Source: Scleroderma bovista (taxonomy: Eukaryota > Basidiomycota > Agaricomycetes > Boletales > Sclerodermataceae). From it: 64,000 nucleotides of DNA. Below the pieces are notes generated by a model that saw only the letters and a list, made by a program, of their open reading frames with translations, searched no databases and had not been told where the DNA came from. A program made the translations under genes and the position numbers. The stretch is from positions 27,226 to 91,225 of the forward strand of contig JAYMGJ010000540.1 of assembly GCA_037178675.1 (NCBI GenBank), in the 5' to 3' direction. Below, piece after piece: positions 45,092 through 55,473 of this stretch (positions are counted from its first letter, which is position 1; each line of letters opens with the position of its first letter).

Positions 45092-45356
45092 GATTATTCA
45101 GCTCTCATCATCTGCTTCTATGAACATAGCAACTGCTAGCAACGACCTCAGATATAAGACTTAACCCTGGATAAACTCACATGTTGATGTTGAGAGTGGC
45201 AAATGGAGGATTGTGAAGGAGGTCAAAACATTTGGCAATCAGAGGTTTCAATACACATGAATGGTGAGTGAATCACTGGCAACTCCAAGTTGAGTACTAA
45301 TCTATCTACTTTCATGGCTTTCCAAGTCTACTGGGGGGTGGAAACCACCAGCAAAA

Positions 45357-45480
45357 TTTTGCTTTCATTGCTTAGACATGGGCCACAGGTGTAGTGGGAT
45401 GCTAAAACCTGGCCATGGCAATGCTTGCAAAAGGTGCAAGGCTGCCAGGACAAAGTGCTCTCTTGTTCCACAATCCATGC
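45357..45480 (+). pseudogene. Orphan Zn2Cys6-like cluster exon
   Basis: An isolated frame reads C-x2-C-x6-C-x11-C-x2-C-x6-C (FCFHCLDMGHRC ... ACKRCKAARTKC), the spacing of a fungal Zn(II)2Cys6 DNA-binding cluster. It resembles the cluster in the KDZ gene at 58872-58960. No flanking exons are recognisable, so I treat it as a fragment. Confidence 0.45.
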
Positions 45481-45599
45481 ATTGTACAAAGTATTGTGAA
45501 TCCAAGGAGATGCCAAAGGACAGACCCTCCTGAGAATTTCAGGCAGGGATGATAATACAGAGTGAACTGTGTATACTAGTTGTTTGATGTTCAGAGTTG

Positions 45600-45790
45600 T
45601 TCACCTTCTGTACAAGAATTTTGTGTTATAGTGGTGATTACCAAAAATATGTAGTGTCAATTAGAAAGTGTTGTGTAGTGTTTGTGTTGTAGTGTGACTG
45701 GATTGAGAAGTATAGTCATGATTAGGTCAAGAAGTATAGTGAACAGTTATAACTAAGTAAATTTATATTGTCATTTATGCAATATATTAG
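45600..45790. repeat. Fragment of the tandem-repeat arm family
   Basis: Matches parts of both arms of the 27.5-36.2 kb structure: GTGATTACCAAAAATATGTA units, then AGTCATGATTAGGTCAAGAAG and ATTGTCATTTATGCAATATAT. Confidence 0.7.
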
Positions 45791-45799
45791 ACTAGGGGA

Positions 45800-46752
45800 G
45801 GTTGGGGAGCATAGCATTAGTGAGCAGGTGTAGAGTAGGGCAAGAGCTGTCATCTGTTGTACCCTGATCAAATGGTGCAACTTGATGTTGAGAAAGTAAA
45901 TGCTTAGTCATCACTAGCACGTGACTTTCCTAGAGACTTGACACATGATGTGTCTGGACTCGACAAACTTCCATGTGATAGTTTATGTCACATGACCAGT
46001 TAAGCAAGTGTTAACTAACTGGAGTCTTATCACTTATCTATGACATCATAGAGATAAGCAGAGATAATGTTCTTTCTAGAATGTTCTTATGGGTCATCTA
46101 GACTGTTTCCTTATCTTCTTATCTTACCTGTGATGTACTGTGGTGTTCTACGAGTTTCTACGAGTTTCCACAGGACTACTATGTTAGGAAGGTACTTATC
46201 TACTTGTCCTATTATGGACTTATGGACACTCCGTACTTTACATGGTCTGTGCGCAGCTCAAACATATAAATACCCTTATGATTCTTAGTATAGAGTAGGA
46301 TTCTACCCACTGTTTTATCCTCTACTCTTATACAAGAGACTCTCAACCTACCTTCAGTATCCACTTCAAGTTTGAACCATCTAACAAGAGTGAGTTAGTA
46401 ACTTCATTATCATTCTTGTTAGGCCCACTGTGCTTGCCTAGTGTCTACACATGGGCAGTGCTTCCCATTACTTGATCCATCAAAGGATCTTTGATATGGT
46501 TTACCTGCTTGGCTGGGATGGTTGTCAAGAACTAGAAGTAATGATTGATATTAGTGAACATGTTCACTATTCAGTATAAAGATTGCACACATACCATGAT
46601 AAATGGCAACATTGTATAAAATACTTGTGGATCTATTTTTTTCTTTTCTTTTAATCCTACAATGCCACCTAGTCCAGGTGTTGATGCAAGATTAACGATT
46701 TGATGAATGATTTGTAGGTTTTGGGTTTCCTCCATAGGGGCAGTTGCTGCTT
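45800..46752. other. Unassigned, possible decayed LTR
   Basis: A stretch starting TGTTAACTAACTGG (about 46009) with a TATA-like CATATAAATACC at about 46263 and CTAACA near 46390 has LTR-like organisation. I find no matching target duplication, so I do not call it. Confidence 0.3.
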
Positions 46753-46945
46753 GCTGTCAGAGACTGAAGAGAAGAGACACTGAGCACAAAAGTTTTAAGT
46801 ATACAAATAGTGCAAACAAAGGATAACAAGGAAAAACAAGAGCCACAAGTGAGGTGACAAACCTTGAAAGGAAATAGCTGAAGTAATCACTAAAATGTGT
46901 CCATAAGCACAACAAGAGTGCACAAACACCCAATATCAACATATA
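46753..46945 (-). repeat. LTR fragment of the TGTTGGTATT family
   Basis: Minus copy of part of the 13326-13604 LTR (CAGAGACTGAAGAGAAGAGAC ... CACCCAATATCAACA reading). Confidence 0.75.
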
Positions 46946-46984
46946 ATCCATCAAAGGATTGTCTGTTTTGAGCTCCCTCACTCT

Positions 46985-47200
46985 CTAGTCTTTTAAATTC
47001 CTAAAATAATCCCTCATTTCAGAGAAGGACATGCTGTGAACAGCATTGACACGTTCGTCGTCAGGTTGGGGCTGTACAGCCTGGGTTTGCTGGGATTGCC
47101 CTTGACGTGGGCGACATGGTTGGCTACATTCACAAGCGATGTGGCTGAATCCCTGGCAGTTATAGCATTGGAGCCCTTTACTCCACTGCTGGTTTTGCTG
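46985..47200 (-). pseudogene. gag: Gypsy gag, C-terminal piece (split gene)
   Basis: Minus frame QNQQWSKGLQCYNCQGFSHI ... SFSEMRDYFRNLKD, stop at 46985. It contains the zinc knuckle. It is the continuation of the gag at 63473-64000, separated from it by a solo LTR and a KDZ transposon. Removing both, and one copy of CTGAG, restores an uninterrupted frame at the junction (DIGAAQ then QQNQQW). No pol follows. Confidence 0.88.
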
Positions 47201-47205
47201 CTGAG

Positions 47206-47655
47206 TGTCATATCCATACTTTTCCCAGTCACAACTCCAGTCTAACCCTGGCCCGCCTGACCTCTCCTTAGGCATAGACGCAACTCCGGATCTAGTCCGG
47301 CCATCTCCAGCCCCATAGCTGCACTCCAGCTCAACTCCGGTCACTATGTCCCTCTCCGCCTCAGGACTAAACCCCTGTCTTCCTACAGACAGATCCGCAG
47401 TCTAACTCCTCCATGTCGGACCTGTACCTACCATTAGTCGCTACTCCAGTTTCAGTCTGGCCACTCCCTTTGTCTGGTCTGCGACCTAGCCCAACTCCGA
47501 CTGGTACATCCAACTCCGGCTCAGGTCTGCTCCTGTTCCGCTCCGCTTCCCCTGATAGGTCCACCAATGGCCTTGGACATTTCCATGTCCAACTCCAGAC
47601 CTTCCTCCGGCTACTCCACCCTTCCTCCACTTGTACACTCCCTCCACATAATGTA
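47206..47655 (+). repeat. Gypsy solo LTR, left piece split by KDZ
   Basis: TGTCATATCC start with TSD CTGAG at 47201-47205, similar to 32897 onward as far as the CACTCCCTCCA motif. Continues at 62941. Confidence 0.92.
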
Positions 47656-47666
47656 CCTACATTGTA

Positions 47667-48400
47667 CCATGCTTTACGGCCAGCGGGGGTTGACAATTGG
47701 CCGTATGTTATGGGCCAGCTGGGGTCAGGCCGGACTAAAGGGTGTTGCCATGATTTATGGTCCGGCCAGTATGCGGAATTGTCACCATAATACATGGTCC
47801 AGCCTGGGGGTGGGTTGTCACCATAATATAGGTTTGGGCCAGGATGTAGGTATCACCATAGTGTATGGTCCGGCCAGAGTGTGTAGTTTAACCATAATAT
47901 ACAGTCCGGCCTGGTTGTAGGTGATACCATAGTGTATGGTCAGGCCAGGGTATGGGTGCATATTGAACAGTCCGGCCTGGGTGTGGGTGTCACCATAGTG
48001 TATGGTCAGGCCAGGGTAGGGGTGTCACCATATTGTACAGTCCAGCCTGGGTGTGGGTGTCACCATAATACACAGTCTGGCCTGGGGGTGGGCATCACCA
48101 TAGTGTATGGTTGGGCCAGGGTAGGGGTGTCATCATAATATACAGTCTGGCCTGGCTGTGGGTGTCACCATAGTGTATGGTCAGGCCAGGGTAGGGGTGT
48201 CACCATATTGTACAGTCCGGCCTGGGTGTGGGCATCACCATAGTGTATGATTGGGCCAGGGTAGGTGAGTCACCATAGTGTATGGTCAGGCCAGGGTAGG
48301 GGTGTCACCATATTGTACAGTCCGGCCTGGGTGTGGGCATCACCATAGTGTATGGTTGGGCCGGGTAGGTGTGTTACCATAATGGATAGTCCGGCAGGCA
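47667..48400 (+). repeat. KDZ left terminal inverted repeat
   Basis: Starts near CCATGCTTTACGGCCAGCGG. It then alternates two related ~35 bp units, GGTGTCACCATATTGTACAG and GGCATCACCATAGTGTATGG, each followed by a CCGGCC/GGGCC motif. It is collinear with the reverse complement of 62205-62924 over the outer ~400 bp, including one-off features such as the short GTGCATATTGAACAG unit. Confidence 0.92.
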
Positions 48401-48597
48401 TCCGGCCGGCAACTTTACACCATCGATATCTAGTAAGACCCAGGGTGAGTTATGTTGAAAGAAAGGTGTACTATGCTGGCAGTCAATCACCCTGAGACCT
48501 GTGGGATTCTAGGAATACAATGCCCATGGGCAGGGGTACATTCGGAACACACTTCCGGCTTCTGGCAACTAGTTAAGATATACCGGTCGCAGTTCCC
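48401..48597. promoter_or_regulatory. Putative 5' region of the TET/JBP gene
   Basis: About 200 bp between the terminal repeat and the ATG at 48598. No TATA box is obvious. Transcription may start within the terminal repeat (inference). Confidence 0.35.
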
Positions 48598-49945
48598 ATG
48601 GCTTTCAGCACAAATCAGTCATTGACTGCTTCATTGCATCCTCCGTACAGACACATCCAATATTGCCAGATGGCCACATTCAACACGGGTGTCACTGACT
48701 ATCACCTATCTGAAAGGATTACTGGCTACATGCACCGGCGATTTCGCCATCTGGCACTAGATCCCGATTTTCCCTGGTCTGCACTTCCATTGGATATTCC
48801 ATCCCATGGTTGCATCGAAATGAACCAATTGGTTTCTGTTCTTGTTAAGGCATACAAAAATCGCAGTAAGTTCATTGCATGGCTCTAACATACCATCTGA
48901 CTTTCCATCTCAGTTCCATCTGGCATTGATCTCATACGACTTAGTGAGAGCCTGTCCGCAATGGAGTCCGGAGCTGACATGAAACGAGAGGCTCAGCTCC
49001 TAGAGAACCACCCACCGGCGATCAGGAGCACCAGTAACATGCCTGCTATGTTATCAGAACCAGCAATCATCCTTGGGGAAGGAGATAGCATCGCTTTGTG
49101 GTACCTTCCAGGTGCCTTAGCTAGGCCAATTCAGGTATGGTGGTCAATATTATGCATGCCTTGTCTGACATGTAGGTAAAGAAACATATTGTTACAGTCC
49201 TTCAGCCTCTTGGTGACAACCTCCGGAAGAGTATCAAAAACCAGAGTTGGAGAAACTCTGATCAATACTTCCAACCGGGAAGTACACCATCCGGATGTCT
49301 GGAGTTTTCACCAGCTAGGCATTTGCAAGGCCACTCGGTAGAGTTATATCTTTCTTCAGAAACAAACATAATTAACCTCGGGTACAGACAAGGAAACACA
49401 CACCATCGGTTTCTGCAGGGCTTGCAACACCGGCAGGCAAGGAATGGGGAAAGAATATTTGCCTCCCATCTGCCCTCCTTTCTGGTGTGCTATCTATAAT
49501 GCACCCTCCACTCTATCATGCCGGTCTAGAGGCAAGGCAGAGGCTGGATGCATGGTCTATAGAGAACGATCCTGTGATGCAGGAAGCACTGGGGCATTGG
49601 TCGACCGTATACACAAATCTCTCACTCATTTCCAATCGGAAAACACCTTTGCACCGAGATCCCCAGTCCCGGTCTGATTGGTTTGATCTACTCACCACTG
49701 TCGGTGAATATCAAGATTGCTTCCTTAATATCCCAACCCTTGGAGTTCAGCTGGAATATAGCCCGGGCACAGTTGTAGCATTTTCTGGTAGGCTCCTCAG
49801 GCATGGAGTGATCGAGGAGGGTGGAGACCGATGTTGCCTCACATACTACATGCAGGATAACATTCATAATTGGCTTGGAGTCCCCAGGCCAGATCCAATG
49901 AGGCTTCACAAGGTCCAGGATGTGTTGTTGCAGTTGGAGGTGTAG
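48598..49945 (+). CDS. TET/JBP-family 2OG-Fe(II) dioxygenase, apparently intact
   Basis: Four exons splice with GT-AG introns into 402 codons: 48598-48865, 48914-49134, 49176-49337 and 49388-49945. The lengths sum to 1209, divisible by three, and junction phases agree. The N-terminal region has SHGCIEMNQLVSVLVKAYKN and PAIILGEGDSIALWYLPGAL. The C-terminal double-stranded beta-helix carries LLSGVLSIMHPPLYHAG, the metal-binding H-R-D in TPLHRDPQSRSDW, PTLGVQLEYSPGTVVAF, the distal His in GRLLRHG and the 2OG-binding Arg candidate in GDRCCLTYYMQDNIH. TET/JBP enzymes oxidise 5-methylcytosine or thymine in DNA; fungal members act on 5mC. It is 13 codons from the next feature class, has no stop in frame, and its counterpart in the older relic is frameshifted. 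Confidence 0.88.
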
Positions 49946-50029
49946 ATTACCTTAATTGGCCATGACTGGTAGTCCAATACATGTTTCTGGCAGGATATGC
50001 TTTATCCATGTAGAACAATATGCTACTGG

Positions 50030-50620
50030 TATGACTGTTACCGGTCAGTATGCACTGGTATGACACACCGGTTGATATGCTCCCAGTATGACAGTGACCA
50101 GTCGGTATGCTACCGGTATGATAGTGACCGGTCGGTATGCTACAGATATGACACTGACCGGTCGGTATGCTACCGGTATGACAGTGACCGGTCAGTATGC
50201 TACCAGTATGAAGGCCACCGGTATGACAGTCACCACTTGACTTGCTACGGGCTGAGTATAATACCAGTATGACCATTGGCGGTCAGTATGCCCATATAGA
50301 ACAGTATCTTCGCAGGTCAAAACACAATACTAGGATGATACTGATACACCACATAGTGGTCAGTATGCTACCGGTATGACTGTTACCGGTCGGCATAATA
50401 GCAGTACCTTCAGTACTGGCCAGTATAACACCAGTATGACCAACACCAGTTTGTATGCTACCAGTGGGACAGTTACCAGTCAGTATAATAGTTGTATGCC
50501 CATTGCCAGTTGATATGCTACCGCTATACCTATTATCCAGTGTAATACCGGGATGACCATCACTGGTCACTACATCACTGGTCTGGTCTCTGTCTTCAAA
50601 TACAATCCTGACAGGCTTAT
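50030..50620. repeat. 30 bp minisatellite, internal block
   Basis: Units like ACCGGTCGGTATGCTACC + GGTATGACAGTG, in the same orientation as the block at 61050-62045. It lies in the 3' flank of the TET/JBP gene. Rich in ACCGGT palindromes and CpG. Confidence 0.9.
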
Positions 50621-50840
50621 ATTGCAAGCATCATGATTGCTGGTGTGTACATGATTATTACCAGTCAATACCCCACATTTATTACCGGTGACCATTGCTC
50701 TGTGTCTTGTATGTGCCCTACCGGCCACCCATTCAACCGGCCTAAGGCAGGACTGCATCATGAATGTCACATGGACCATGAGAAATATCATTATCCTATT
50801 AAAGGCTTATATTTACCCAGGACCTCACTTGCCCGCAATC

Positions 50841-51611
50841 ATGTCTAACACCCTTGATGCCCACAATATCTCCCTCACTTTGCAATACATCGGGGTTCGG
50901 TTCCGACGGTTTACCTATGTGCTACAGCAACCCAACCCACCTTCAAATTGGTTTGAGAATGTCATGATAGAAATTGTAAGATCACCTGATTCTTATGGAA
51001 ATCAATTCATATATTATACATTTAGCATGTTCTTGAGCGATTGCTCTCTGCATGCAGTGCCTATGGTCTGATCATGCAGGTGCCTTATATCGCAAACCAA
51101 TTCCTGTGGTGTGCCACTCTGGCAAAGATGCAGCAGGAGGAGATACTGGAATACATGAAGGGTCATGATGTATTCATGATCAGGACATCCGAGTCACAGA
51201 TTCATCATACCGGACTGATGCTACACAAATGGTGGGAGATGCCCGGTACCACATTCCTTGATGGATATGAATCCCAGCAAATCCCGCACATCATTTTGGA
51301 GGCCAAAGACTTTTCCCTACTGTCTCGGTATGTATATTCCCTTGCCACCACATCCTGCCTTACATGATCAGCAGGATGGGACCGAGTCCTTACCACTCCT
51401 CTTTGATGTCCCAAGAATGCCAAGGGACAGCATCAAATACATGATGAGTGGGTGTGATCTCATGCTGCATGAAATAGAGAAAGAGATGGGAAATGTACAT
51501 ATGGTGATGCAGGCTTCAGAGCAGCGGCTGAGTTTATTTGACAGTGTTCCCCATGTAAAAGAGCAATTGGGTAAGACATGGGAACGGTTTGTGACAGATG
51601 AAAAGAAGTAG
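50841..51611 (+). CDS. Unidentified KDZ cargo gene
   Basis: Starts MSNTLDAHNISLTLQYIG. A clear intron at 50976-51025 leads to HVLERLLSACSAYGLIMQVP, then a block ending AKDFSLLSR. A second intron begins near 51328. The last exon includes MPRDSIKYMMSGCDLMLHEI and ends at 51611. With the acceptor at 51371 the frame does not close; an acceptor after CCCAAG near 51420 does, so the exact join is unsure. About 225 residues, mostly helical by composition, no known domain seen. It stands tail to tail with the transposase (31 bp apart), and a relic homologue accompanies the relic TET/JBP gene at 26550. Confidence 0.65.
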
Positions 51612-51642
51612 ATATGTTTTACAACCTACAACAATGTAGTGT

Positions 51643-54600
51643 TTAAATGGAATAGAGCCGGTGATATATCTGACGTTGCCAGGCAGCATAACAGGCAATC
51701 CCAATCTCATCAGATCTCAATGCTGTTTGCTGGCGGTCTGACCAGAAATGCAACCTACTTTGGAAATAATTTCTGGTCCACTCCGCCTCACATTGTAGCA
51801 TCTCCACTTCCTCCTTCCACCGGTCCCTAAGTGCCTTGGACTGGAACCAATGAACCTGGTAAACTAGATTTCCGGTTAAGTACTGAAAGCATTTTGTGAT
51901 GATGCTAAGACATACATTCAGACATCCAATCATTCCTATCAGTATCTCGGGGTACATCCATGGTCCAGAACCAAGGGAGGGTATCATCCCTGTGGCCCCG
52001 AGCATTGGGGTCCGATATTGCAGTGGTGACCGAAAGGTCGGAGGCATGCAATTCCTGGTACCGGTCTAGAACCTGTCTATCGGCATGGAGAGCTACCATC
52101 TGCCTGCGGCACCGGTGATATAATGAGGCATGGCACTGTAGGGTGAGATCTGTGCTCGCTATCCGGCCCCATGCCCGGGTGGTCATATTATAATTACCAG
52201 CTTGTCTAACATCTCGCCTAAAGATGACAGCCTTGTCAGCCAGTGCCAGTCTAATTTCATGAAGGCAATCATTGGCTTGCCCCTGTCTCAAGGATAGCTC
52301 CTGTTCCACAAGGAATCCAAGTCCTAATCCCTGGAGACGGTCTATTCCAATATATGATGGCAGCGGTGGCAACATTGTTTCGGCATTTCCCTGTGTTGGC
52401 AAGACGAATGGATTTTCTATTTCCTCACCATCTGCTTGGTTGTCCTGAAATTGTAGGGCAGTGTCCAGTTCTACATCATCATCCCAGTCTTCACCCAGAA
52501 ACTGTGTGGCTGATGCAACTAATCCCTCTAACTGGGATTGTAGCTGGTCTCGGCGCCGTGCAATTGATAGCTGTTGTATTTCAGTTCCGGATGTGTTGAG
52601 CTGCTGAGCATCAATGGCTAGCATTATCTGTGCTCCTTCAACCTTCAATGCCTTAGCTATCCATGTGGTTGATCCCTGAAGCCGGTCTTGTTGTTGGTTG
52701 ATAAGGTTCATTTCTATCAATTTCATTGTTGGTGCTTCAGGCCATATTCAGTAAGGTTAACTCCATTTTAAAACAACATACCCTTCTCCAGCTGAACATC
52801 ATATATATCCATTGCACGGGGATCCATCATCCGGTCATTCAATGCCTTCGCCTCCTGCTCCAACCACAATTGCCGGAGACCTTCCGGGACTTGGTTATTC
52901 AGTTTTTCAAAAGCTTCTGTAACCTCTGTCAACGAGCACTGGGCACCCCTCATTTTTCTCCTTAGAAACAATGCTTGTACACGTCAGCCAGCAGGGTCAT
53001 GGTGAAGGGCATTGTTATACTCACGCATCCAGACCATCTTGACAAAATTGTGGTCATTCATTTGGAAATCGAGTAACTCTTGGCGATGCGGTGTTGCCAT
53101 CCCCCTTGCAGATGGAGATATTATATTCAGTGAAGACCACAGTGTCTCCATGATCTCCCCATCCACTCTGCCGGCACCAGGAATAAAATTCGGGGCATAT
53201 CTGGCAAAGCATTCTGTTTTATGCCCATGTACATGCCAAATACCGATCCCAGGCAAAATGCACAGTCCATCTGGTAGAGTGATGAATTTGTTGGACTGAA
53301 TCCGCCGAGCCAAATTTCTACTATACTGGCAATTGATGTCATAAAATGTTATCACTTGTTGGTCGGGATTCAATGCATGCCGGACTGCATGCACCAGAGC
53401 ATAGTCCATGTTTACCTGCCTGTAACCAGCTCAACAAACTCGAGATGACAATGATGAGAACCTACTGTTCTCCCTTCTGAAAGTCAACCATTGCATGGGG
53501 GATGAAACATCCATGTCTTACACATGCACATCCCCCAATCCCAGTGGATGGCAGCTGTTTCCTTGCCGAATTTGCCTGATTAACTGCCCAATGATTGCTA
53601 CACTCTGATCGCTTTTCAAAGGATGAGATATAGCACTTCCAGTGGTGCATTCCCTCACCTCTATCTGATTTGCTGTGCCTGCCAAGTACTCCTTGTAGTT
53701 ACCTGAGCCTACCATGAACCCCCTCCCATCCATCAGCCACACCTCATCTGCAGGGTTCCTCGGTCTCATGTGCTCCGCCTTGAAATTTCCATCCATCACT
53801 ATCAACCTCAAAAATTTCCAGCTACAAAGAAAAATGAATCTCCCCATCCCAGTGGAGCTTAAACACATTACATACTGGGACAAATCCACATCAGTATCAT
53901 CAAGGTTCACTCCGGGCTGTGGACATGCTGGACAAAACAGCACAAGGTCGCCTGTCGATGAACCAATTTCACTATCATCAACTCCCTTCCATTTCATTAA
54001 TTTTAGCACCCTCCACATCCTGGATACTCTAAGTAGCTCCCTGTATCTGTCCTATTACTGAGGTAAGACACATGTAATGTGTTTCCGGTCCACTCACTGG
54101 CACAAGGTGTGGAAAGGCATTGGATGTAATCCTGTGGAGTTTGCTGTAATAGTTCATGGCAGAGGTTCCACATTCCACATTATCCTGGATGAAGTCATCC
54201 AATACCTGAAAGGTAAAGACAGTCCTTGGTTCCTTAGTGGTGGCAGGAAAGAGGCCGGCCATCATCAGCTGAAGGTGTGAATTTGGTGACCCCTGACAGT
54301 TGCAGTACATCACATCGCAGAATTGTACTCCTGAAGTGTGCACCACAGTCAAAAAGGTTCTGCTGTTTGGTACTTTGAGATGGGGAGGTGAGCCTGAATC
54401 CACAGATTCCTCATGGTCCTGTGCTCCTTCCTCTAGATCATCGGAGAAATCTAATTCTGCATGACCACCACTCGAACAAGGATCCCCACCATGTCCAAGG
54501 TGCAGCACCAACCCCGCCTACAACATCAGACATTGTTATTGAGTCAGAATGAAAGCACTCACAAGCCGGAGAGAGGAGTCTTCAAAGAAGGCCGAATTCC

Positions 54601-55138
54601 ATTGTTGAACCTGGTGGAAGGGCCGGAGCTTATGCTGGTTCCTGCAACAGGCTGTGCAGAACACCGGCCGGTGCGCACAATCTATGCATCTGTAGCTGCC
54701 ATCCCCACCACACAATATGCAAATCCGTGGACAGGGGGGAGCTTCCATGGCAAGAATGATTGAGAGATATCTCTGTTTATGGGGCAGCCATGCCCAGAGA
54801 TAGCTGTTCTAAAAGCGATGTCCATGAGATACAGGGTAATATATTGTGGAATAATACTCTACCTGATTTTTGGTGGTTTTAAATTGTTTCAAAGGAGGTG
54901 GATCGTCTAGCTCCTGGTAAGCATCTTCATCACCATTTTGAAACACATTGTGTTCTGCCATGATGGATGAGCAAGCCACAGTAGGAGATGCCTTAGATTG
55001 CATAGCCTGTTGACCCTTTCTTCTGAGAGTGACCTTTTGAAACTTATCAATTGATCCTCTAGTTGTTTTCACAGTCTTCCACACCACATGGGTCACAGAC
55101 GTAGAAGAGGTCACTCCAGATATCCTCGACTTCCCCAT
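51643..55138 (-). CDS. KDZ transposase with CxC cysteine cluster
   Basis: Starts MGKSRISGVTSS at 55138. Introns checked by frame: after KTTKNQ (54862-54814 region), after SLRL, after HLVP, after DLS, after NQIE (GTGAGG...AAAAG, near 53660-53615), after KGE, and after QLEKG. Spliced blocks: NSYLWAWLPHKQRYL; the CxC cluster C..C....RC..C.....C..C..NQH and PFHQVQQW; TVVHTSGVQFCDVMYCNC; PATTKEPRTVFTFQVLD. The catalytic DDE-type core has VMDGNFKAEH (Asp at 53791-53793), GGCACVRHGCFIPHAMVDFQ, TFYDINCQYS (Asp at 53338-53340) and RVDGEIMETLWSSLN (Glu at about 53158). The C-terminus has VYQVHWFQSKALRDRW. This is the full KDZ layout. An apparent frameshift at 53615 disappears once the intron is recognised, so the gene may be functional. 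Confidence 0.88.
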
Positions 55139-55473
55139 GATTGATAGGCTTGGTGCAAACTTCAGTAGGAAATGCCTCATTGCAACATCATGGATCACAA
55201 TCATTGCATCCGGATCTGTGTATCTTGTCTGAGATTGGTACCGATTGGCATCAGGAACATTAGGTACACTGCCTATATATAGTAGGTGATCTGCCGATTT
55301 GTGACATTGGCTACTTCTTATGGTTAGTGATCCACTGCACCGGAACCATAGCTAACCTCAAAAGGAAATTGTTCGGATTGAAGGAACTTTACATGACAGC
55401 TGAGGGAATTTCATTCAACATGGTGCACGCTATGATATGGAGGGCTTCACCAACAAAGTCTACCACATTCACA
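55139..55473. promoter_or_regulatory. Bidirectional promoter region of the KDZ element
   Basis: 335 bp between the divergent starts of the transposase (-) and the WFYN gene (+). A symmetric TATATATA lies at about 55274-55281 and could serve either side. Co-regulation is inference. Confidence 0.5.

Noticed and set aside
46009..46396. Additional solo LTR
   Set aside because: TG...CA-like ends and a TATA box are present, but there is no matching 5 bp duplication and no second copy in the window.
47640..47680. 8 bp target duplication for the KDZ element
   Set aside because: GTACCTAC on the left and AGGTACAT on the right look related only in inverse orientation. No direct duplication adjoins the inverted repeats.
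49338..49460. Apparent frame break in the TET/JBP gene before the LLSGVLSIMHPP block
   Set aside because: Using the acceptor GGGTACAG at 49387 gives a 50 bp intron and keeps the frame open through the next exon.
50030..50620. Regular ~30 bp repeats resembling a CRISPR array
   Set aside because: Units are contiguous with no unique spacers, and the genome is eukaryotic.
53590..53660. Apparent frameshift in the KDZ transposase between the NQIE and SECSNHWAVNQ segments
   Set aside because: A GTGAGG...AAAAG intron joins the two frames exactly and gives the expected family motif, so it is a splice, not a mutation.
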